DNA of 64,000 nt from Prochlorococcus sp. AG-418-I20 (GCA_003214175.1 QCLZ01000004.1:1-64000), one strand, 5' to 3'; counted from the stretch's first letter, positions 36,202 to 47,247 are shown. The notes: generated from the sequence alone by a model not told the origin. Made by a program: numbers and translations.

Positions 36202-38943
36202 CTACTGCATATCATAATTTAATTTATTATTTTCTTCTAAAGAATTTAAAACTGATTTTGCTTTTTCTATAACGTCTTTTGGAACTCCTGCTAATTTAGC
36301 TGCTTCTATACCGTAGCTCTTGTTTGAGCCTCCTTTGACAATCCTGTGACTAAAAATTAGCTGATCGTTATTTTGTTCTACTAAAACTTGAAAATTTTGT
36401 ATATTCTTATTTGAATTTTTTAAATAATTCAGCTCATGATAGTGTGTAGCAAAAATAGTATTACATTGAATTTTTTTTGCAAGATATTCACTTACTGACC
36501 AAGCTATTGAAAGTCCATCAAAAGTAGATGTCCCTCTACCTATCTCATCAAGTAAAACTAGCGAGCTAGAAGTCGCCTGATTTAGAATTGATGCAGTTTC
36601 AGACATTTCTACCATAAATGTTGATTGTCCAGATGATTGATCATCAACCGCCCCAATTCTTGTAAAAATCCTATCTGTAATCTTGATTTCAGCATTATTA
36701 GCAGGAACAAAGCTACCAATTTGTGCGAGAATTTGTATTAACCCAAGTTGCCTTATAAAGCAACTTTTTCCGCTTGCGTTGGGACCGGTTAATATAATTA
36801 ACTTTTGATTATCATCAAAAGAGACATCATTCGCTATAAACTTTTTATCATTTAACAATTGCTCTACAATTGGATTTCTTCCTGCGATAATTTTTGTACT
36901 ATTTTTTGTCATTGAATCATTTATTGGTATTAATGAAGGCTTTATAAAATTGTTTTCTACTGAAGTAATTGATAAACCAAGTAATGCATCAAGAGAAGCT
37001 ATAGATTTTGCGATTGATCTTATGTGTTTTGTTTTTTTAGCTACCAAATTTCTTAATTCGCAGAAAATTTCATATTCTCTTGACGAAGCTCTACTTTTTA
37101 TTTGGAAAATCTTATTTTCTTTATTTTTAATTTCTGAAGTGATATACCTTTCTTCATTAGTAAGTGTTTGCCTTTTGATCCAATGTTGGGGAGCTAAATT
37201 TACTTTTGATTTATTTATAGAAATGTAGTAACCAAAATTTTTATGAAATTGAATTTTTAGGTTTGAAATTTTGCTAATTTTCCTTTCTTTTAATTCCTCT
37301 TTATTTAGCCACTCAGAGTAATCATCCATTAAATTACGCAAACCATCTAATATATTGTCAACACCATCGTGGATCATGCCTCCTTCACTAATATTTAGAG
37401 GAGGATTTTCTATTAGTTTAAAACTTATAGTGTCAGCTAATTCTAGGAGTCCTGCATCAATATTTTTTAATTGATCAGTCCAATCTGGGAGATCATATTT
37501 AAATAGTTCAATTATAGATTTTAGTCTAGGCAATTTTTTTAAACCTTCCGCTATTGCAATTAAGTCTCTAGGACTTGCATGGCCTGCACAAGCTCTACCT
37601 GCAAGTCTTTCTAAATCCCCCATTGCTCGAAGTAAATTTTGAGTATCTATACGTAATTTTCTAGATTCAATAAAGTTTTTAATTATATTTTGTCTTTTAT
37701 AAATTTCATTAACTTTTAATAGTGGTGAATCTATCCACCTTCTTAAACACCTTGCACCCATGCAAGTATAAGTTCTATCAATGCTCCATAGCAGCGAACC
37801 TACATAATTGTTTTCTCTTTGTGTATTTTTGATTTCTAAGTTTTTTTGAGTTTGATAATCAATAATTAATTTGTTGTGACCAAATTGAATTTGTGGAAAG
37901 TCTAATGAGATTTTTACAGAAGAATCTTTATCTAAATCTGAAGGATTAATTTTTTCTAAATAATTTAATAAACCTCCAAGAGATCTAGTCGCATTGTTTA
38001 AACTTTTAAGTCCTATTCCTTCTAGGTTTGCAATTTGGAAATATTTTTTTATTAGATAATTTGCTTCATTAATGCCAAAATTAGTCTCTTTAGAAACAGT
38101 ATATGTTATTTGACTATTTCCCTTAATTAATAAATTTCTTACTTCATTGCTTCCTACAACGATTTCTGAAGAATCTAATTTCATAATTTCATCAAATAGT
38201 TTTGACAGAGATTGACCTTCTAAAGTTATTAATTCTCCTGTGCTTACATCAGCTTTTGAAATGCCCCATTCATAAGATTCATCTAAGGTTTCTTCTGATA
38301 AATAAATAGCAGTAATCCAATTATTTTTCTTTGCTATCAACATCCCCTCTTCAATTACAGTTCCAGGAGTAATTATTCTTGTTATTCCTCTTTTAATAGG
38401 AGTCCCATAATTTCCAGAACTTTTTTCTAATTGGTCGCATATAACTACAGAATAATTTTTTTTAATTAAATCAGCACAGTATCTCTCCATTGCATGATAG
38501 GGAACCCCTGCCATAGGGATCTTACCAATCTCTTTGCCAGCATCTTTACTGGTAAGTGTTATTTCTAAAAGGTTAGATATTAATACAGCATCCTCAAAAA
38601 AACATTCAAAAAAATCTCCTAATCTATAAAGTAATAACCTATCTTGATTTTCCTCTTTTAGAGTTACATAATGCTTCATTACAGGAGTTAATTTCAGTTT
38701 TGAAACAGTTTTATAGCTATAAGATTCTTCATTGATGCAAACATTTTTGTTATTTGAAATTAAATCAGTCTTGAATTTATTTATTAAATTAGTTGAATTT
38801 TTTCTTTGTCTAGGTCTTTTTTTCGATTCTTTTTTTAAATCTTCCCAAGATAAATCTTCTGGAATTTTTGTTATTTCTTCTTGCTCATTATTTTCATTAC
38901 CAATCGCAAATAAATTCTTTTGAATTATCGTATCTTCTTGCAT
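36202..38943 (-). CDS. mutS: DNA mismatch repair protein MutS
   Basis: Mismatch-recognition ATPase. 913 residues. The mismatch-binding domain begins only near residue 84 ([15 protein letters not shown]) and carries the F-x-E wedge in [13 protein letters not shown]; the ATPase has Walker [13 protein letters not shown] near 720, the Walker B region [25 protein letters not shown], and FATHYHEL. The first 83 residues are an extra, charged, low-complexity extension. It contains QKNLF at residues 8-12, which fits the beta-clamp-binding consensus. The C-terminus, where E. coli MutS has its clamp motif, ends NKLNYDMQ without one. Monocistronic, leftward. Confidence 0.97.
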   Translation of the reverse strand: MQEDTIIQKNLFAIGNENNEQEEITKIPEDLSWEDLKKESKKRPRQRKNSTNLINKFKTDLISNNKNVCINEESYSYKTVSKLKLTPVMKHYVTLKEENQDRLLLYRLGDFFECFFEDAVLISNLLEITLTSKDAGKEIGKIPMAGVPYHAMERYCADLIKKNYSVVICDQLEKSSGNYGTPIKRGITRIITPGTVIEEGMLIAKKNNWITAIYLSEETLDESYEWGISKADVSTGELITLEGQSLSKLFDEIMKLDSSEIVVGSNEVRNLLIKGNSQITYTVSKETNFGINEANYLIKKYFQIANLEGIGLKSLNNATRSLGGLLNYLEKINPSDLDKDSSVKISLDFPQIQFGHNKLIIDYQTQKNLEIKNTQRENNYVGSLLWSIDRTYTCMGARCLRRWIDSPLLKVNEIYKRQNIIKNFIESRKLRIDTQNLLRAMGDLERLAGRACAGHASPRDLIAIAEGLKKLPRLKSIIELFKYDLPDWTDQLKNIDAGLLELADTISFKLIENPPLNISEGGMIHDGVDNILDGLRNLMDDYSEWLNKEELKERKISKISNLKIQFHKNFGYYISINKSKVNLAPQHWIKRQTLTNEERYITSEIKNKENKIFQIKSRASSREYEIFCELRNLVAKKTKHIRSIAKSIASLDALLGLSITSVENNFIKPSLIPINDSMTKNSTKIIAGRNPIVEQLLNDKKFIANDVSFDDNQKLIILTGPNASGKSCFIRQLGLIQILAQIGSFVPANNAEIKITDRIFTRIGAVDDQSSGQSTFMVEMSETASILNQATSSSLVLLDEIGRGTSTFDGLSIAWSVSEYLAKKIQCNTIFATHYHELNYLKNSNKNIQNFQVLVEQNNDQLIFSHRIVKGGSNKSYGIEAAKLAGVPKDVIEKAKSVLNSLEENNKLNYDMQ

Positions 38944-39056
38944 ACTTTTTTAATTCCTAAATAGATATTAGGTAGAAAAATTTTTTTTGCATTTTAAAGT
39001 GTCTAAAGTATGTAAATTTTCTCTAAAAATTATCATTTTCATGAGATTATAGTATT

Positions 39057-39062
39057 TATAAT
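39057..39062 (+). promoter_or_regulatory. Probable -10 element of psbZ
   Basis: A perfect TATAAT lies 23 bases before the psbZ start codon in the 142-base mutS-psbZ divergent region. No consensus -35 is present at 16-18 base spacing, which is usual for Prochlorococcus promoters. The leader would be about 16 bases. Confidence 0.45.
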
Positions 39063-39085
39063 GATTTGAAACCTAAGACTGAATT

Positions 39086-39283
39086 ATGCAGGCTGTTAAC
39101 TTTTTCTTCGTAAATGCTCTATTATTTGCTTCGTTAATTGCGGTAGTTGGAGTACCCGTTTTATATGTGACTCAACCCTCTTCTGAGGAAGGACAGCGAG
39201 AAAGTAGGAGAAAAATTTATTCTATTGCTGCTGTTTGGGTTGTTTTGGTTTTTGTTACAGGAATTGTTTCTTCATTAGTTTGA
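39086..39283 (+). CDS. psbZ: Photosystem II protein Z (Ycf9)
   Basis: Small thylakoid membrane subunit at the photosystem II periphery that affects antenna association. 65 residues with two transmembrane helices (about 5-27 and 43-63) joined by a short polar loop SSEEGQRESRRK. FVNALLFASLIAVVGVPVLYVT in helix 1 and VWVVLVFVTGIVSSLV in helix 2 match the PsbZ pattern. A perfect -10 element stands just upstream. ribH follows 49 bases later. Confidence 0.9.
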   Translation: MQAVNFFFVNALLFASLIAVVGVPVLYVTQPSSEEGQRESRRKIYSIAAVWVVLVFVTGIVSSLV

Positions 39284-39332
39284 ACTTAATACCTTTTCGT
39301 GAGAGTCTATTAATATATCTAAGTAAAATTTA

Positions 39333-39809
39333 ATGGCTATTTTTGAGGGATCGTTTACTAATGCATCTACTTTAAAAGTTGGGATTGTAATAGCAAGATT
39401 TAATGATTTAATTACAAATAAAATTTTATCTGGTTGTCTTGATTGTTTAAAAAGACATGGTTTAGATACTTCTGACTTAAGCAATCAAGTAGATATAGTT
39501 TGGGTTCCTGGTTCATTCGAACTGCCAATCGCAGCTAAAGCCCTCATGAAAAAAAAGAGTTATGACGTTGTAATTGCGCTTGGGGCTGTGATCCGTGGGG
39601 AAACTTCCCACTATGATGTAGTTATATCTGAGGCTAGCAAAGGTATTTCAAAGGTTTCATATGAGAATAATGTTCCAATTATTTTTGGAGTTTTGACTAC
39701 TGATACTATGCAGCAGGCTCTAGAAAGAGCAGGGATCAAAAATAATCTTGGTTGGAATTATGCTTTACAAGCAATTGAGATGGGATCCTTGATTAAAAAT
39801 TTAAATTAA
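39333..39809 (+). CDS. ribH: 6,7-dimethyl-8-ribityllumazine synthase
   Basis: Penultimate step of riboflavin synthesis, condensing a ribitylamino-uracil with dihydroxybutanone phosphate. 158 residues with [28 protein letters not shown], and [16 protein letters not shown] containing the active-site H93. It probably shares the psbZ transcript or has its own promoter in the 49-base gap. A tRNA gene follows 61 bases downstream. Confidence 0.97.
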   Translation: MAIFEGSFTNASTLKVGIVIARFNDLITNKILSGCLDCLKRHGLDTSDLSNQVDIVWVPGSFELPIAAKALMKKKSYDVVIALGAVIRGETSHYDVVISEASKGISKVSYENNVPIIFGVLTTDTMQQALERAGIKNNLGWNYALQAIEMGSLIKNLN

Positions 39810-39870
39810 TTGAAAAAATTGAATTATTTCTATCATTGATCCCTTCTTTGAGATAAAATAAAAAAGTTAT

Positions 39871-39942
39871 GCGGATGTAGCTCAGTGGTAGAGCATCTCC
39901 TTGCCAAGGAGAATGTCGAGAGTTCGAATCTCTTCATCCGCT
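39871..39942 (+). tRNA. trnG: tRNA-Gly (anticodon GCC)
   Basis: 72 bases forming a full cloverleaf: acceptor GCGGATG pairs with CATCCGC, the D loop has AGCTCAGTGGTAGAGC, the anticodon stem-loop is CTCCTTGCCAAGGAG with GCC, and the T arm is GAGAGTTCGAATCTC. The discriminator is T and the 3' CCA is not encoded. A GATAAAATA sequence about 11 bases upstream could be its -10 element. The gene is followed by a short T run. Confidence 0.97.
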
Positions 39943-39987
39943 TTTAATGTTTGTATCCCTTTAAATTTTTATAATAAACATTTAGTA

Positions 39988-40419
39988 ATGACAACAGTAA
40001 TTTCTATTGAGGATTTAAAAGGATTATTTACTAAGCCGTATGGTATGAATGCACCAACAAAACAAAAATGGGCTGAATTTTATAATGAGAATGTTCTTTT
40101 TGTAGATCCAACGCAGGAAACAGAGGGCTTGGATTCTTATATTAAAGCTCAAGAAAAGCTTATTAAAAGATGTGATGATGTTTTTTTAGAAACTCATGCG
40201 ATTTCCATAACTGGAAATTGTGGATTTGTTGAATGGACAATGGGTTTAAAAATTATGGGTAAAGAATTTATTTATCCTGGAACTACTCGTTTATTATTTG
40301 GCGAAAATGGATTAATAAAAGAGCATAGAGATTACTTTGATTTTTGCGGTCCAACTTTTGGACCAGTTCCTATTTTAGGTCCTTTTATAAGATGGCTCTA
40401 TAGTAAATTTGTTTCTTGA
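39988..40419 (+). CDS. NTF2-like / SnoaL-like domain protein
   Basis: 143-residue protein with the layout of a small NTF2-like alpha+beta fold: an N-terminal helix region (TKQKWAEFYNENVLFVDPTQETEGLDSYIKAQEKLIKRC), then beta strands ISITGNCGFVEWTMGLKIMGKEFIYPGTTRLLFGENGLIKEHRDYFDF. This pattern is shared by SnoaL-like polyketide cyclases and many uncharacterised cyanobacterial proteins. The frame stays open into the tRNA gene upstream, so the ATG at 39988, just after the tRNA, is the credible start. The product seems soluble and its ligand is unknown. It converges with the acetyltransferase gene. Confidence 0.82.
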   Translation: MTTVISIEDLKGLFTKPYGMNAPTKQKWAEFYNENVLFVDPTQETEGLDSYIKAQEKLIKRCDDVFLETHAISITGNCGFVEWTMGLKIMGKEFIYPGTTRLLFGENGLIKEHRDYFDFCGPTFGPVPILGPFIRWLYSKFVS

Positions 40420-40442
40420 TTCAACTTTTATAGAAGAGAACT

Positions 40443-40898
40443 TTATATTTCACGAATTAATAAATCCTGAGAAATAACTTCTTTAAAGTCAAATTGAGAG
40501 TAGAAAATTTTTTTATTTGTTGTCATTAAATATAATTTCTTTGTATTTTTAATTTTTCTAGAAGATAAAAGATTTTTTATAATTAATTTGCCAAACCCTT
40601 TTCCCTGATGATTTTGATCGATAACTATATCCCAAAGAACACCTCGGTAAATCCCATCCGTTAAAGCTCTGCCAAAACCAACTATTTCGTTTCCAACCCA
40701 AAGACTAATTATAACGTCACTGTTCGCAAGACATTTTTTTAAATCATGTATTGTTCTATTTTTTGCCCAAAACGCATTTTTATCAAGTAATTTTTGAAGC
40801 TTATTTAATCCATCTGTCGGCTTGAGATTAGGGCCTAATCCAAAAAGTCTTAACCCCAAAGCTCCTTTCGAATGTTTTATTAGAGATATTGCCTTCAT
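40443..40898 (-). CDS. GNAT-family N-acetyltransferase
   Basis: 151-residue single-domain GCN5-related acetyltransferase. The acetyl-CoA-binding core is VGFGRALTDGIYRGVLWDIVIDQNHQGKGFGKLIIKNLL (Q-x-x-G-x-G motif as QGKGFG), followed by YLMTTNKKIFYSQFDFKEV. It resembles the cyanobacterial/plastid GNAT group (Ycf52-like, related to plant chloroplast SNAT acetyltransferases). Substrate unknown; protein N-termini or small amines are both possible. It diverges from secA with a 172-base gap. Confidence 0.85.
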   Translation of the reverse strand: MKAISLIKHSKGALGLRLFGLGPNLKPTDGLNKLQKLLDKNAFWAKNRTIHDLKKCLANSDVIISLWVGNEIVGFGRALTDGIYRGVLWDIVIDQNHQGKGFGKLIIKNLLSSRKIKNTKKLYLMTTNKKIFYSQFDFKEVISQDLLIREI

Positions 40899-41028
40899 TT
40901 TTTTAAAGATGTAGAAAAAAAGATGATAAATAGGTTATTTTTGTGTTTTTAATTTAAATACCCTAGTCGATCGTTTCTACAAAATAAAGAGTTAAAAATT
41001 TTCTTCATTTTGTTGTAACGCACTGATT

Positions 41029-41034
41029 TATAAT
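41029..41034 (+). promoter_or_regulatory. Probable -10 element of secA
   Basis: TATAAT occurs 36 bases before the secA start in the 172-base region shared with the divergent acetyltransferase gene. There is no good -35 at the standard distance. The rest of the gap is AT-rich with no clear hairpin, riboswitch or small ORF. Confidence 0.4.
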
Positions 41035-41070
41035 GATTGTAATAAGATGATTTTTTAGGGACTATTACTT

Positions 41071-43905
41071 ATGCTAAAACTTTTGTTGGGAGACCCGAAT
41101 ACACGAAAGTTAAAGCGCTATCAACCAATAGTGGAAGAGATAAATTTTTTAGAAGAAGAAATTTCTCAATTAACTGATGATGAGCTAAGAAAAGAAACTT
41201 ATAATCTAAAATTAAAGATCTCATCAGAATTAGATTTAAAAAAGCAAAAGGAACTCTTAGAAGAATTTCTTCCTAAAGCCTTTGCAATAGTTAGAGAAGC
41301 AAGTAAACGTGTTCTTGATATGAGACATTTTGATGTTCAGTTAATAGGTGGGATGGTTTTACATGAGTGTCAAATTGCTGAGATGAAGACTGGAGAGGGA
41401 AAAACTCTTGTAGCAACATTACCTTGTTATTTAAATGCTTTAACTGGAAAAGGAGTTCATGTTGTTACTGTAAATGATTATTTGGCGAGAAGGGATGCAG
41501 AGTGGATGGGGCAAGTTCATCGTTTTCTAGGTTTATCTGTAGGTTTGATTCAGCAGGATATGAACCCAGTTGAGAGAAAGAAAAATTATGATTGTGATAT
41601 AACTTATGCTACAAATTCCGAATTAGGATTCGATTATTTAAGAGATAATATGTCTACTGATATTAATGAAGTAGTACAGAGAAAATTTAATTACTGTGTA
41701 ATTGACGAGGTTGATTCAATATTAATTGATGAAGCGAGAACACCTCTAATTATTTCAGGTCAAGTTGAAAGACCTCAAGAAAAGTATCAAAAAGCCGCAG
41801 AATTATCACTGGAATTAGTTAAAGCAAAAGAATTAAGTAAAGTAGATGGTATTGATCCAGAAGGTGATTATGAAGTTGATGAAAAGCAGAGAAGTTGCAT
41901 ATTAACTGATCAGGGTTTTGCTAAATGTGAAGAGTATTTAGGAGTTAATGATTTATATAATCCTCAAGATCCCTGGGCCCACTACATAACTAATGCTTTA
42001 AAAGCCAAAGAATTATTTATTAGAGATGTAAATTACATTATTAAAAACGATGAGGCTGTGATAGTTGATGAATTTACTGGTAGGGTGATGCCAGGAAGAC
42101 GATGGAGTGATGGACAGCATCAGGCAATAGAAGCAAAAGAGAGTCTTAAAATTCAGCCTGAGACGCAAACCTTAGCATCCATCACTTATCAGAATTTTTT
42201 CCTCTTATATCCTGGTTTAGCAGGAATGACAGGAACTGCAAAAACTGAGGAAGTTGAATTTGAGAAAACTTATAAATTAGAATCAACAGTCATACCGACG
42301 AATCAAATTAGAAAGAGACAAGATTGGCCTGATCAAGTATTTAAGACAGAGATTGGTAAATGGAAAGCTGTTGCTAAAGAAACTGCACAAATCCATAGAG
42401 ATGGCAGACCCGTTTTAGTTGGTACAACAAGTGTTGAAAAAAGTGAGTTATTAAGTTCACTTTTATATGAAGAACAAATCCCTCATAATTTGTTAAACGC
42501 TAAGCCTGAGAACGTTGAACGTGAGGCGGAGATTGTTGCTCAGGCAGGAAGAGCAGGTGCTGTTACTATTGCGACTAATATGGCTGGAAGGGGAACAGAT
42601 ATTATTCTTGGTGGTAACAGTGACTATATGGCAAGACTGAAAGTAAAAGAAATTTTAATTCCTTTGCTAGTAAAGTCTGATAATGAGCATAAACCACCAA
42701 TACCTAAACAAAGAAATTCGAAAGCAAAGGAGGGGTTTTCTTCAAAAGTTAGTTCAAATAGAAAAAAGAATATTCCAAATTCTGCAACTGGTCTTTTTCC
42801 TTGCAAGCTGAATGAAGAAATTGAGAAGAAACTCTCTCATTTGTCTGATGAACTAGTTGCAAATTGGGGAGATAGAAAACTTTCTGTATTGGAACTAGAT
42901 GACAAGATAGCTACTGCTGCAGAAAAAGCACCAACTGAGGATAAGTTGATAAAGCTTTTAAGAGAATCTTTGTCGGATGTAAAAGACGAATATGAAAAAG
43001 TTTTAATTCATGAAGAAACAAAAGTAAGAGAAGCTGGAGGTTTACATGTTATCGGTACTGAGAGACATGAATCAAGAAGAGTAGATAATCAACTTAGAGG
43101 TAGAGCTGGGAGACAAGGTGATCTTGGAAGCACAAGATTCTTTTTATCTTTAGAGGATAATTTATTGAGGATATTTGGAGGTGATAGAGTAGCAACTCTA
43201 ATGAATGCATTTAGGGTTGATGAAGATATGCCTATTGAGTCAGGAATGCTTACTAGGTCTTTGGAAAGTGCTCAAAAGAAAGTTGAAACATACTATTACG
43301 ATATTAGAAAACAAGTGTTTGAATATGACGAGGTTATGAATAATCAAAGAAAGGCAGTTTATAACGAGCGATTGAGAGTCTTGCAAGGAATTGATTTGAA
43401 GACACAAGTAATAGGATATGGAGAAAGAACTATGAGTGAAGTTGTAGAGGCTTATATTAATCCTGATCTCCCTCCTGAAGAATGGAATATTGATCAATTA
43501 ATTTCTAAAGTTAAAGAATTTATATATTTATTAGATGATCTCAAAGAAGATGACATTAATCTATTGTCAATCGAAGAGTTAAAAAATTACCTTCAAGAGC
43601 AGCTGAGAGTAGCATACGATTTAAAGGAATCACAAATAGAAAAAATTCGTCCAGGATTAATGAGAGAAGCTGAAAGATTCTTCATATTGCAGCAAATTGA
43701 TAATTTGTGGAGAGAACATCTTCAATCAATGGATTCTTTAAGGGAATCTGTTGGTTTGAGAGGTTATGGCCAAAAAGATCCTTTAATTGAGTACAAAAAT
43801 GAGGGATATGATATGTTTCTTGAAATGATGACTAATATGAGACGCAATGTTATCTATTCAATGTTTATGTTTCAACCTAGAGCTGATAATGAAAATGAAA
43901 ATTAA
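41071..43905 (+). CDS. secA: Preprotein translocase ATPase SecA
   Basis: Motor that drives unfolded proteins through SecYEG in the plasma and thylakoid membranes. 944 residues with Walker [64 protein letters not shown], and [16 protein letters not shown] long charged insertion in the second nucleotide-binding domain (about residues 530-610) is a cyanobacterial feature. The C-terminus ([12 protein letters not shown]) lacks the Cys-rich SecB/zinc-binding tail of E. coli SecA. Monocistronic, nine bases from convergent cysE. Confidence 0.98.
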   Translation: MLKLLLGDPNTRKLKRYQPIVEEINFLEEEISQLTDDELRKETYNLKLKISSELDLKKQKELLEEFLPKAFAIVREASKRVLDMRHFDVQLIGGMVLHECQIAEMKTGEGKTLVATLPCYLNALTGKGVHVVTVNDYLARRDAEWMGQVHRFLGLSVGLIQQDMNPVERKKNYDCDITYATNSELGFDYLRDNMSTDINEVVQRKFNYCVIDEVDSILIDEARTPLIISGQVERPQEKYQKAAELSLELVKAKELSKVDGIDPEGDYEVDEKQRSCILTDQGFAKCEEYLGVNDLYNPQDPWAHYITNALKAKELFIRDVNYIIKNDEAVIVDEFTGRVMPGRRWSDGQHQAIEAKESLKIQPETQTLASITYQNFFLLYPGLAGMTGTAKTEEVEFEKTYKLESTVIPTNQIRKRQDWPDQVFKTEIGKWKAVAKETAQIHRDGRPVLVGTTSVEKSELLSSLLYEEQIPHNLLNAKPENVEREAEIVAQAGRAGAVTIATNMAGRGTDIILGGNSDYMARLKVKEILIPLLVKSDNEHKPPIPKQRNSKAKEGFSSKVSSNRKKNIPNSATGLFPCKLNEEIEKKLSHLSDELVANWGDRKLSVLELDDKIATAAEKAPTEDKLIKLLRESLSDVKDEYEKVLIHEETKVREAGGLHVIGTERHESRRVDNQLRGRAGRQGDLGSTRFFLSLEDNLLRIFGGDRVATLMNAFRVDEDMPIESGMLTRSLESAQKKVETYYYDIRKQVFEYDEVMNNQRKAVYNERLRVLQGIDLKTQVIGYGERTMSEVVEAYINPDLPPEEWNIDQLISKVKEFIYLLDDLKEDDINLLSIEELKNYLQEQLRVAYDLKESQIEKIRPGLMREAERFFILQQIDNLWREHLQSMDSLRESVGLRGYGQKDPLIEYKNEGYDMFLEMMTNMRRNVIYSMFMFQPRADNENEN

Positions 43906-43913
43906 TTGAATAT

Positions 43914-44648
43914 TTAGTTATCACCCAGAAATTCTATAATCTCTTTGTCTTTAATATTTTGAGAATCACCGAGTTTAGAAATATCAATAGATTCTGAATT
44001 GGCTAGACATTGCAAAATTTTTTGTAATTTAAGAATTTCATTTTCAAGCAAATCTATTCTATCCATTAAATTTTTTATCACATTAGCTTCTGCATCAGGC
44101 AAGGCAGAGTGGGCTAATGGATTGACTTTTACTCCACTTTGATGCACTATTCTGCCCGGAACACCAACTACAGTACTGTTTCCCTCTACATTGCGAACAA
44201 CAACGGAACCAGCTCCAATACGTGTATTAGAGCCGACTGTTATTGATCCAAGAACTTTTGCACCTGCGCCAACTACAACATTTTCCTTTAAAGTCGGATG
44301 TCTTTTTCCATGACTTTTACCAGTACCTCCCAGCGTCACTCCTTGGTAAAGCAAACAATTATTTCCTATCTCAGCTGTTTCACCAATGACAACGCCCATT
44401 CCATGATCAATGAAAACCCGTTTACCAATTTTGGCCCCAGGATGTATTTCAATACCTGTTACTGACCTATTGAGATGACTTAACAAGCGGGGGATTAATG
44501 GGATTCTTAATTGCCATAATTTATGAGTGAACCTATGAATAACTATTGATTGAAAGCCTGGGTAGCAAAGAAAAATTTCTAAGATTCCCCTAGCAGCAGG
44601 GTCTCTTTCTTTGATAATTTCTATATCTGATTTAAAAGTTCTTAGCAT
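43914..44648 (-). CDS. cysE: Serine O-acetyltransferase
   Basis: Makes O-acetylserine for cysteine synthesis. 244 residues: helical N-terminal domain (IIKERDPAARGILEIFLCYPGFQSIVIHRFTHKLW), then left-handed beta-helix hexapeptides (IEIHPGAKIGKRVFIDHGMGVVIGETAEIGNN) with the active-site segment YQGVTLGGTGKSHGKRHPTLK. A C-terminal coiled stretch (NLMDRIDLLENEILKLQKIL) extends beyond the core. The GntR regulator gene ends six bases upstream, so the two are probably cotranscribed. Confidence 0.97.
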   Translation of the reverse strand: MLRTFKSDIEIIKERDPAARGILEIFLCYPGFQSIVIHRFTHKLWQLRIPLIPRLLSHLNRSVTGIEIHPGAKIGKRVFIDHGMGVVIGETAEIGNNCLLYQGVTLGGTGKSHGKRHPTLKENVVVGAGAKVLGSITVGSNTRIGAGSVVVRNVEGNSTVVGVPGRIVHQSGVKVNPLAHSALPDAEANVIKNLMDRIDLLENEILKLQKILQCLANSESIDISKLGDSQNIKDKEIIEFLGDN

Positions 44649-44654
44649 TACAGT

Positions 44655-45641
44655 CTAATTAACTACTCCAATTTCTTTTTTTAATTGATTAATTGTTTCT
44701 ATACTTAAATAATTTTTAGCACATATAATTTGAGGTAATCTTATAAGCTGAGAACGATTTTTTAATAATGTGTTCTCTACGACCGATAAACTAGGACCAT
44801 CGCACACTACGTGGTTTGAGGCCTTTAAAAGTGATAATAATCTATTGTTATTATCTGAGATTGCTGTCATAAGCATTAATTCGTTACCTCTCATACTGTG
44901 TATGATAATTTCTGCTGCTCTCAGTAACCCGGGACTAATACTAACAATACCTACACAACTTCCAGAATTTAATTCTTTAAGAATTTTTAACTCTTTTTGA
45001 AAGTCGCTCAAGTCAACCGCAACAGCACGAACACCATGATGTTTAGCAACTTTTTCTAGAGGCTGTAAAAAATATCTGCTTGTAACAATAGTACCATTAT
45101 TTGAATTACTCAAAACTTTTTCTAATTCTTCTACAGGAACAACTTCTACTGGCACATTAATTTTTGGAGAGAGGTCTTCTGCAATTAGCATTGACGCTCC
45201 AATATCCTCTCTAGGAGTACTGACAATGATTCTTGCTCCACACTTTATGCGCCAATCAATTTCATTGGTTAATATTTCCCTTGCTTCTTGTAATGTGCAG
45301 CCAAGATTTATGAATTTATCGATAGCCTTCTTTGCTTCTTGTTCAGGGGGCTTATTTATTTTGTCTTTTGAGTAAACTGATTCTTTAAAATTTTTTTTAG
45401 TAAGATTATCTCTTACATAAATACCTGATCCAGCTATAGCTTCAACAACTCCGTCTATTTCAAGTTGTCTGTAAACTTTGCTTATAGTATTACGATGCAG
45501 TCCAGTCTGCATTGCTAGTTGCCTTGTGCTTGGAAGTCTATGACCTGGAGGATAATGTCTTGCCGCTATTGCAAAACATATTTGATTATATAATTGAGTT
45601 GATGCTGGAATATCGCTTTCTTGTTGAATATGAAATCTCAC
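44655..45641 (-). CDS. GntR-family transcriptional regulator
   Basis: 328 residues. The N-terminal winged helix-turn-helix (about 8-78) has the GntR pattern: IPASTQLYNQICFAIAARHYPPGHRLPSTRQLAMQTGLHRNTISKVYRQLEIDGVVEAIAGSGIYV. The C-terminal 220 residues do not carry an aminotransferase lysine motif and look like a ligand-binding or periplasmic-binding-like fold (VEVVPVEELEKVLSNSNNGTIVTSRYFLQPLEKVAKHHGVRAVAVDL). Such two-part GntR proteins occur in cyanobacteria with unknown effectors. Position just upstream of cysE hints at sulfur or amino-acid control, but that is inference. infC lies 79 bases upstream on the same strand. Confidence 0.88.
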   Translation of the reverse strand: MRFHIQQESDIPASTQLYNQICFAIAARHYPPGHRLPSTRQLAMQTGLHRNTISKVYRQLEIDGVVEAIAGSGIYVRDNLTKKNFKESVYSKDKINKPPEQEAKKAIDKFINLGCTLQEAREILTNEIDWRIKCGARIIVSTPREDIGASMLIAEDLSPKINVPVEVVPVEELEKVLSNSNNGTIVTSRYFLQPLEKVAKHHGVRAVAVDLSDFQKELKILKELNSGSCVGIVSISPGLLRAAEIIIHSMRGNELMLMTAISDNNNRLLSLLKASNHVVCDGPSLSVVENTLLKNRSQLIRLPQIICAKNYLSIETINQLKKEIGVVN

Positions 45642-45720
45642 TTTAGAAAAAATCCTTACTAATTAATTTTCATCTATAGTGACACTTTAACATTCGGCAT
45701 ACTTTTTCGATAAAAATTAC

Positions 45721-46293
45721 TTATCCTTCATCTTTTTTAACTAGAGGAGTTTTTCGAGGACTTAAAAACATAATCATGTTTCTCCCTTCTCTTTTTGGTT
45801 TTTGTTGTACTTCCGATTGCTCTTCCAAATCATTAGCCATTTTTAATAGAAGTGTTTCAGCTAAATTTGAATGTTGAATTTCTCTTCCTCTAAAAATCAC
45901 AGTGCATTTTACTTTATCTCCCGATTTTAGAAATTTAGTAGCTTGCCCAATGCGTACGTCGTAATCGTGCTTGTCAATTTTGTACCTCATTTTTACTTCC
46001 TTAACTTCTGTTTGATGAGATTTTTTTCTTGCTTCTTTTGCTTTCTTTTCTTGTTCAAATTTATATTTTCCATAGTCCATGATTCTGCAAACAGGAGGAT
46101 TTGCTTTTTCGCTTACCAAAACCAAATCAAGTTCTCTTTGAGAGGCTATTTCTAAAGCTTTTAATCTATCTATGACACCTAACTGTTTCCCATCTGAATC
46201 AACGACTCTTAATTGAGGGTATTTTATTCTTTCATTAATATTTGGAAGCTCTCTTACTGGAGCGCGGCGGTCAAAGCGTGGGCGTGGTGGCAT
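45721..46293 (-). CDS. infC: Translation initiation factor IF-3
   Basis: Keeps 30S subunits free and proofreads start-codon choice. 190 residues: [69 protein letters not shown], and the C-terminal domain with [30 protein letters not shown]. The start is an ordinary ATG preceded directly by an in-frame TGA, so no AUU or AUC start of the E. coli type is possible. The gene is also separated from rpmI-rplT, unlike the common infC-rpmI-rplT operon. Confidence 0.97.
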   Translation of the reverse strand: MPPRPRFDRRAPVRELPNINERIKYPQLRVVDSDGKQLGVIDRLKALEIASQRELDLVLVSEKANPPVCRIMDYGKYKFEQEKKAKEARKKSHQTEVKEVKMRYKIDKHDYDVRIGQATKFLKSGDKVKCTVIFRGREIQHSNLAETLLLKMANDLEEQSEVQQKPKREGRNMIMFLSPRKTPLVKKDEG

Positions 46294-46347
46294 TCAGTTT
46301 CGTTAATAATTTGATTGGATGATGGGCAAATTCTATTACTTATAAAG

Positions 46348-47247
46348 TTAGCCTAAAAAAGACTCTATTTTAATTATTGCATCTTTTAGCAGGTTTTTGT
46401 TATTAAGCCAAAGAGGACTATTTTTATTTCGAAACCATGTTTTTTGTCTTTTGGCAAATTGGATGGTTTTTGTGGTAGTTAACTCAATTGCCTTATCTAT
46501 TGTTAAATTATTGTTTAATACATCTCTAGCCTCAAGATAACCAATGGTTTTTAATATTGATAAATTCGATCCATATTGAGTAATAAGTTGTTTAGTTTCA
46601 TCGATAATTCCAGATAAAAACATATTTTTAGTTCTATGTAAAATTCTTTCTTTTAAATTATCTCTATCTAATCCAAGTTCTAAGATTTTCCAGGCAGGCG
46701 GTTTTTGAACCTTTTGAGTAGATAAAGGTTTACCTGTTACGTAAAAGACTTCTATAGCTCTAATTGTTCTAATCTGATCAGCCATATTAATTTTGTTTGC
46801 TGATATTGGATCACAATTTTTTAAAAGTTCCCAACATTTTTCCTGACCCAATTCTTCTAATTGTTTTCTCAAATCTCTTTGTGGAGGAATATCTGGCACA
46901 AGAAAACCTTTTGTTATTGAGTTCATATACAAACCACTTCCTCCAACAAGAAAAGGTAAATTATTTAATTTGAGTTCTCTTTTTATTGATTTTTGAGCAA
47001 TTTCTTGAAATTGTTTTACATTAATTGGATTAATAGGATCTTCAATATCTATTAAAAAGTGCTTTACTCTTTTTTGCTGATAATCAGAAGGTTTGGCTGT
47101 CCCAATATTCATAGACCTATATATTTGTCTTGAATCGATATTATGTATACGAGTTTTAAAATATTCTGCAATTTCAATAGCTAATTCTGTTTTGCCGCTT
47201 GCTGTTGGTCCAATTAAAACTATTACATGAGGTAGATATGAAGACAT
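46348..47247 (-). CDS. miaA: tRNA dimethylallyltransferase MiaA
   Basis: Adds the isopentenyl group to A37 of tRNAs reading UNN codons. 299 residues with the P-loop [60 protein letters not shown] and the C-terminal [16 protein letters not shown]. It lies 54 bases upstream of infC in a leftward translation-related pair and diverges from gyrB (150-base gap). Confidence 0.97.
   Translation of the reverse strand: MSSYLPHVIVLIGPTASGKTELAIEIAEYFKTRIHNIDSRQIYRSMNIGTAKPSDYQQKRVKHFLIDIEDPINPINVKQFQEIAQKSIKRELKLNNLPFLVGGSGLYMNSITKGFLVPDIPPQRDLRKQLEELGQEKCWELLKNCDPISANKINMADQIRTIRAIEVFYVTGKPLSTQKVQKPPAWKILELGLDRDNLKERILHRTKNMFLSGIIDETKQLITQYGSNLSILKTIGYLEARDVLNNNLTIDKAIELTTTKTIQFAKRQKTWFRNKNSPLWLNNKNLLKDAIIKIESFLG

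Noticed and set aside
39901-39987. Extended start of the NTF2-like gene inside the tRNA
   Set aside because: The open frame through the tRNA is incidental; the ATG at 39988 gives a sensible domain start.
40964-40976. HIP1-like palindrome (contains CGATCG) upstream of secA
   Set aside because: The full octamer GCGATCGC is not present and Prochlorococcus is known to lack HIP1 repeats.
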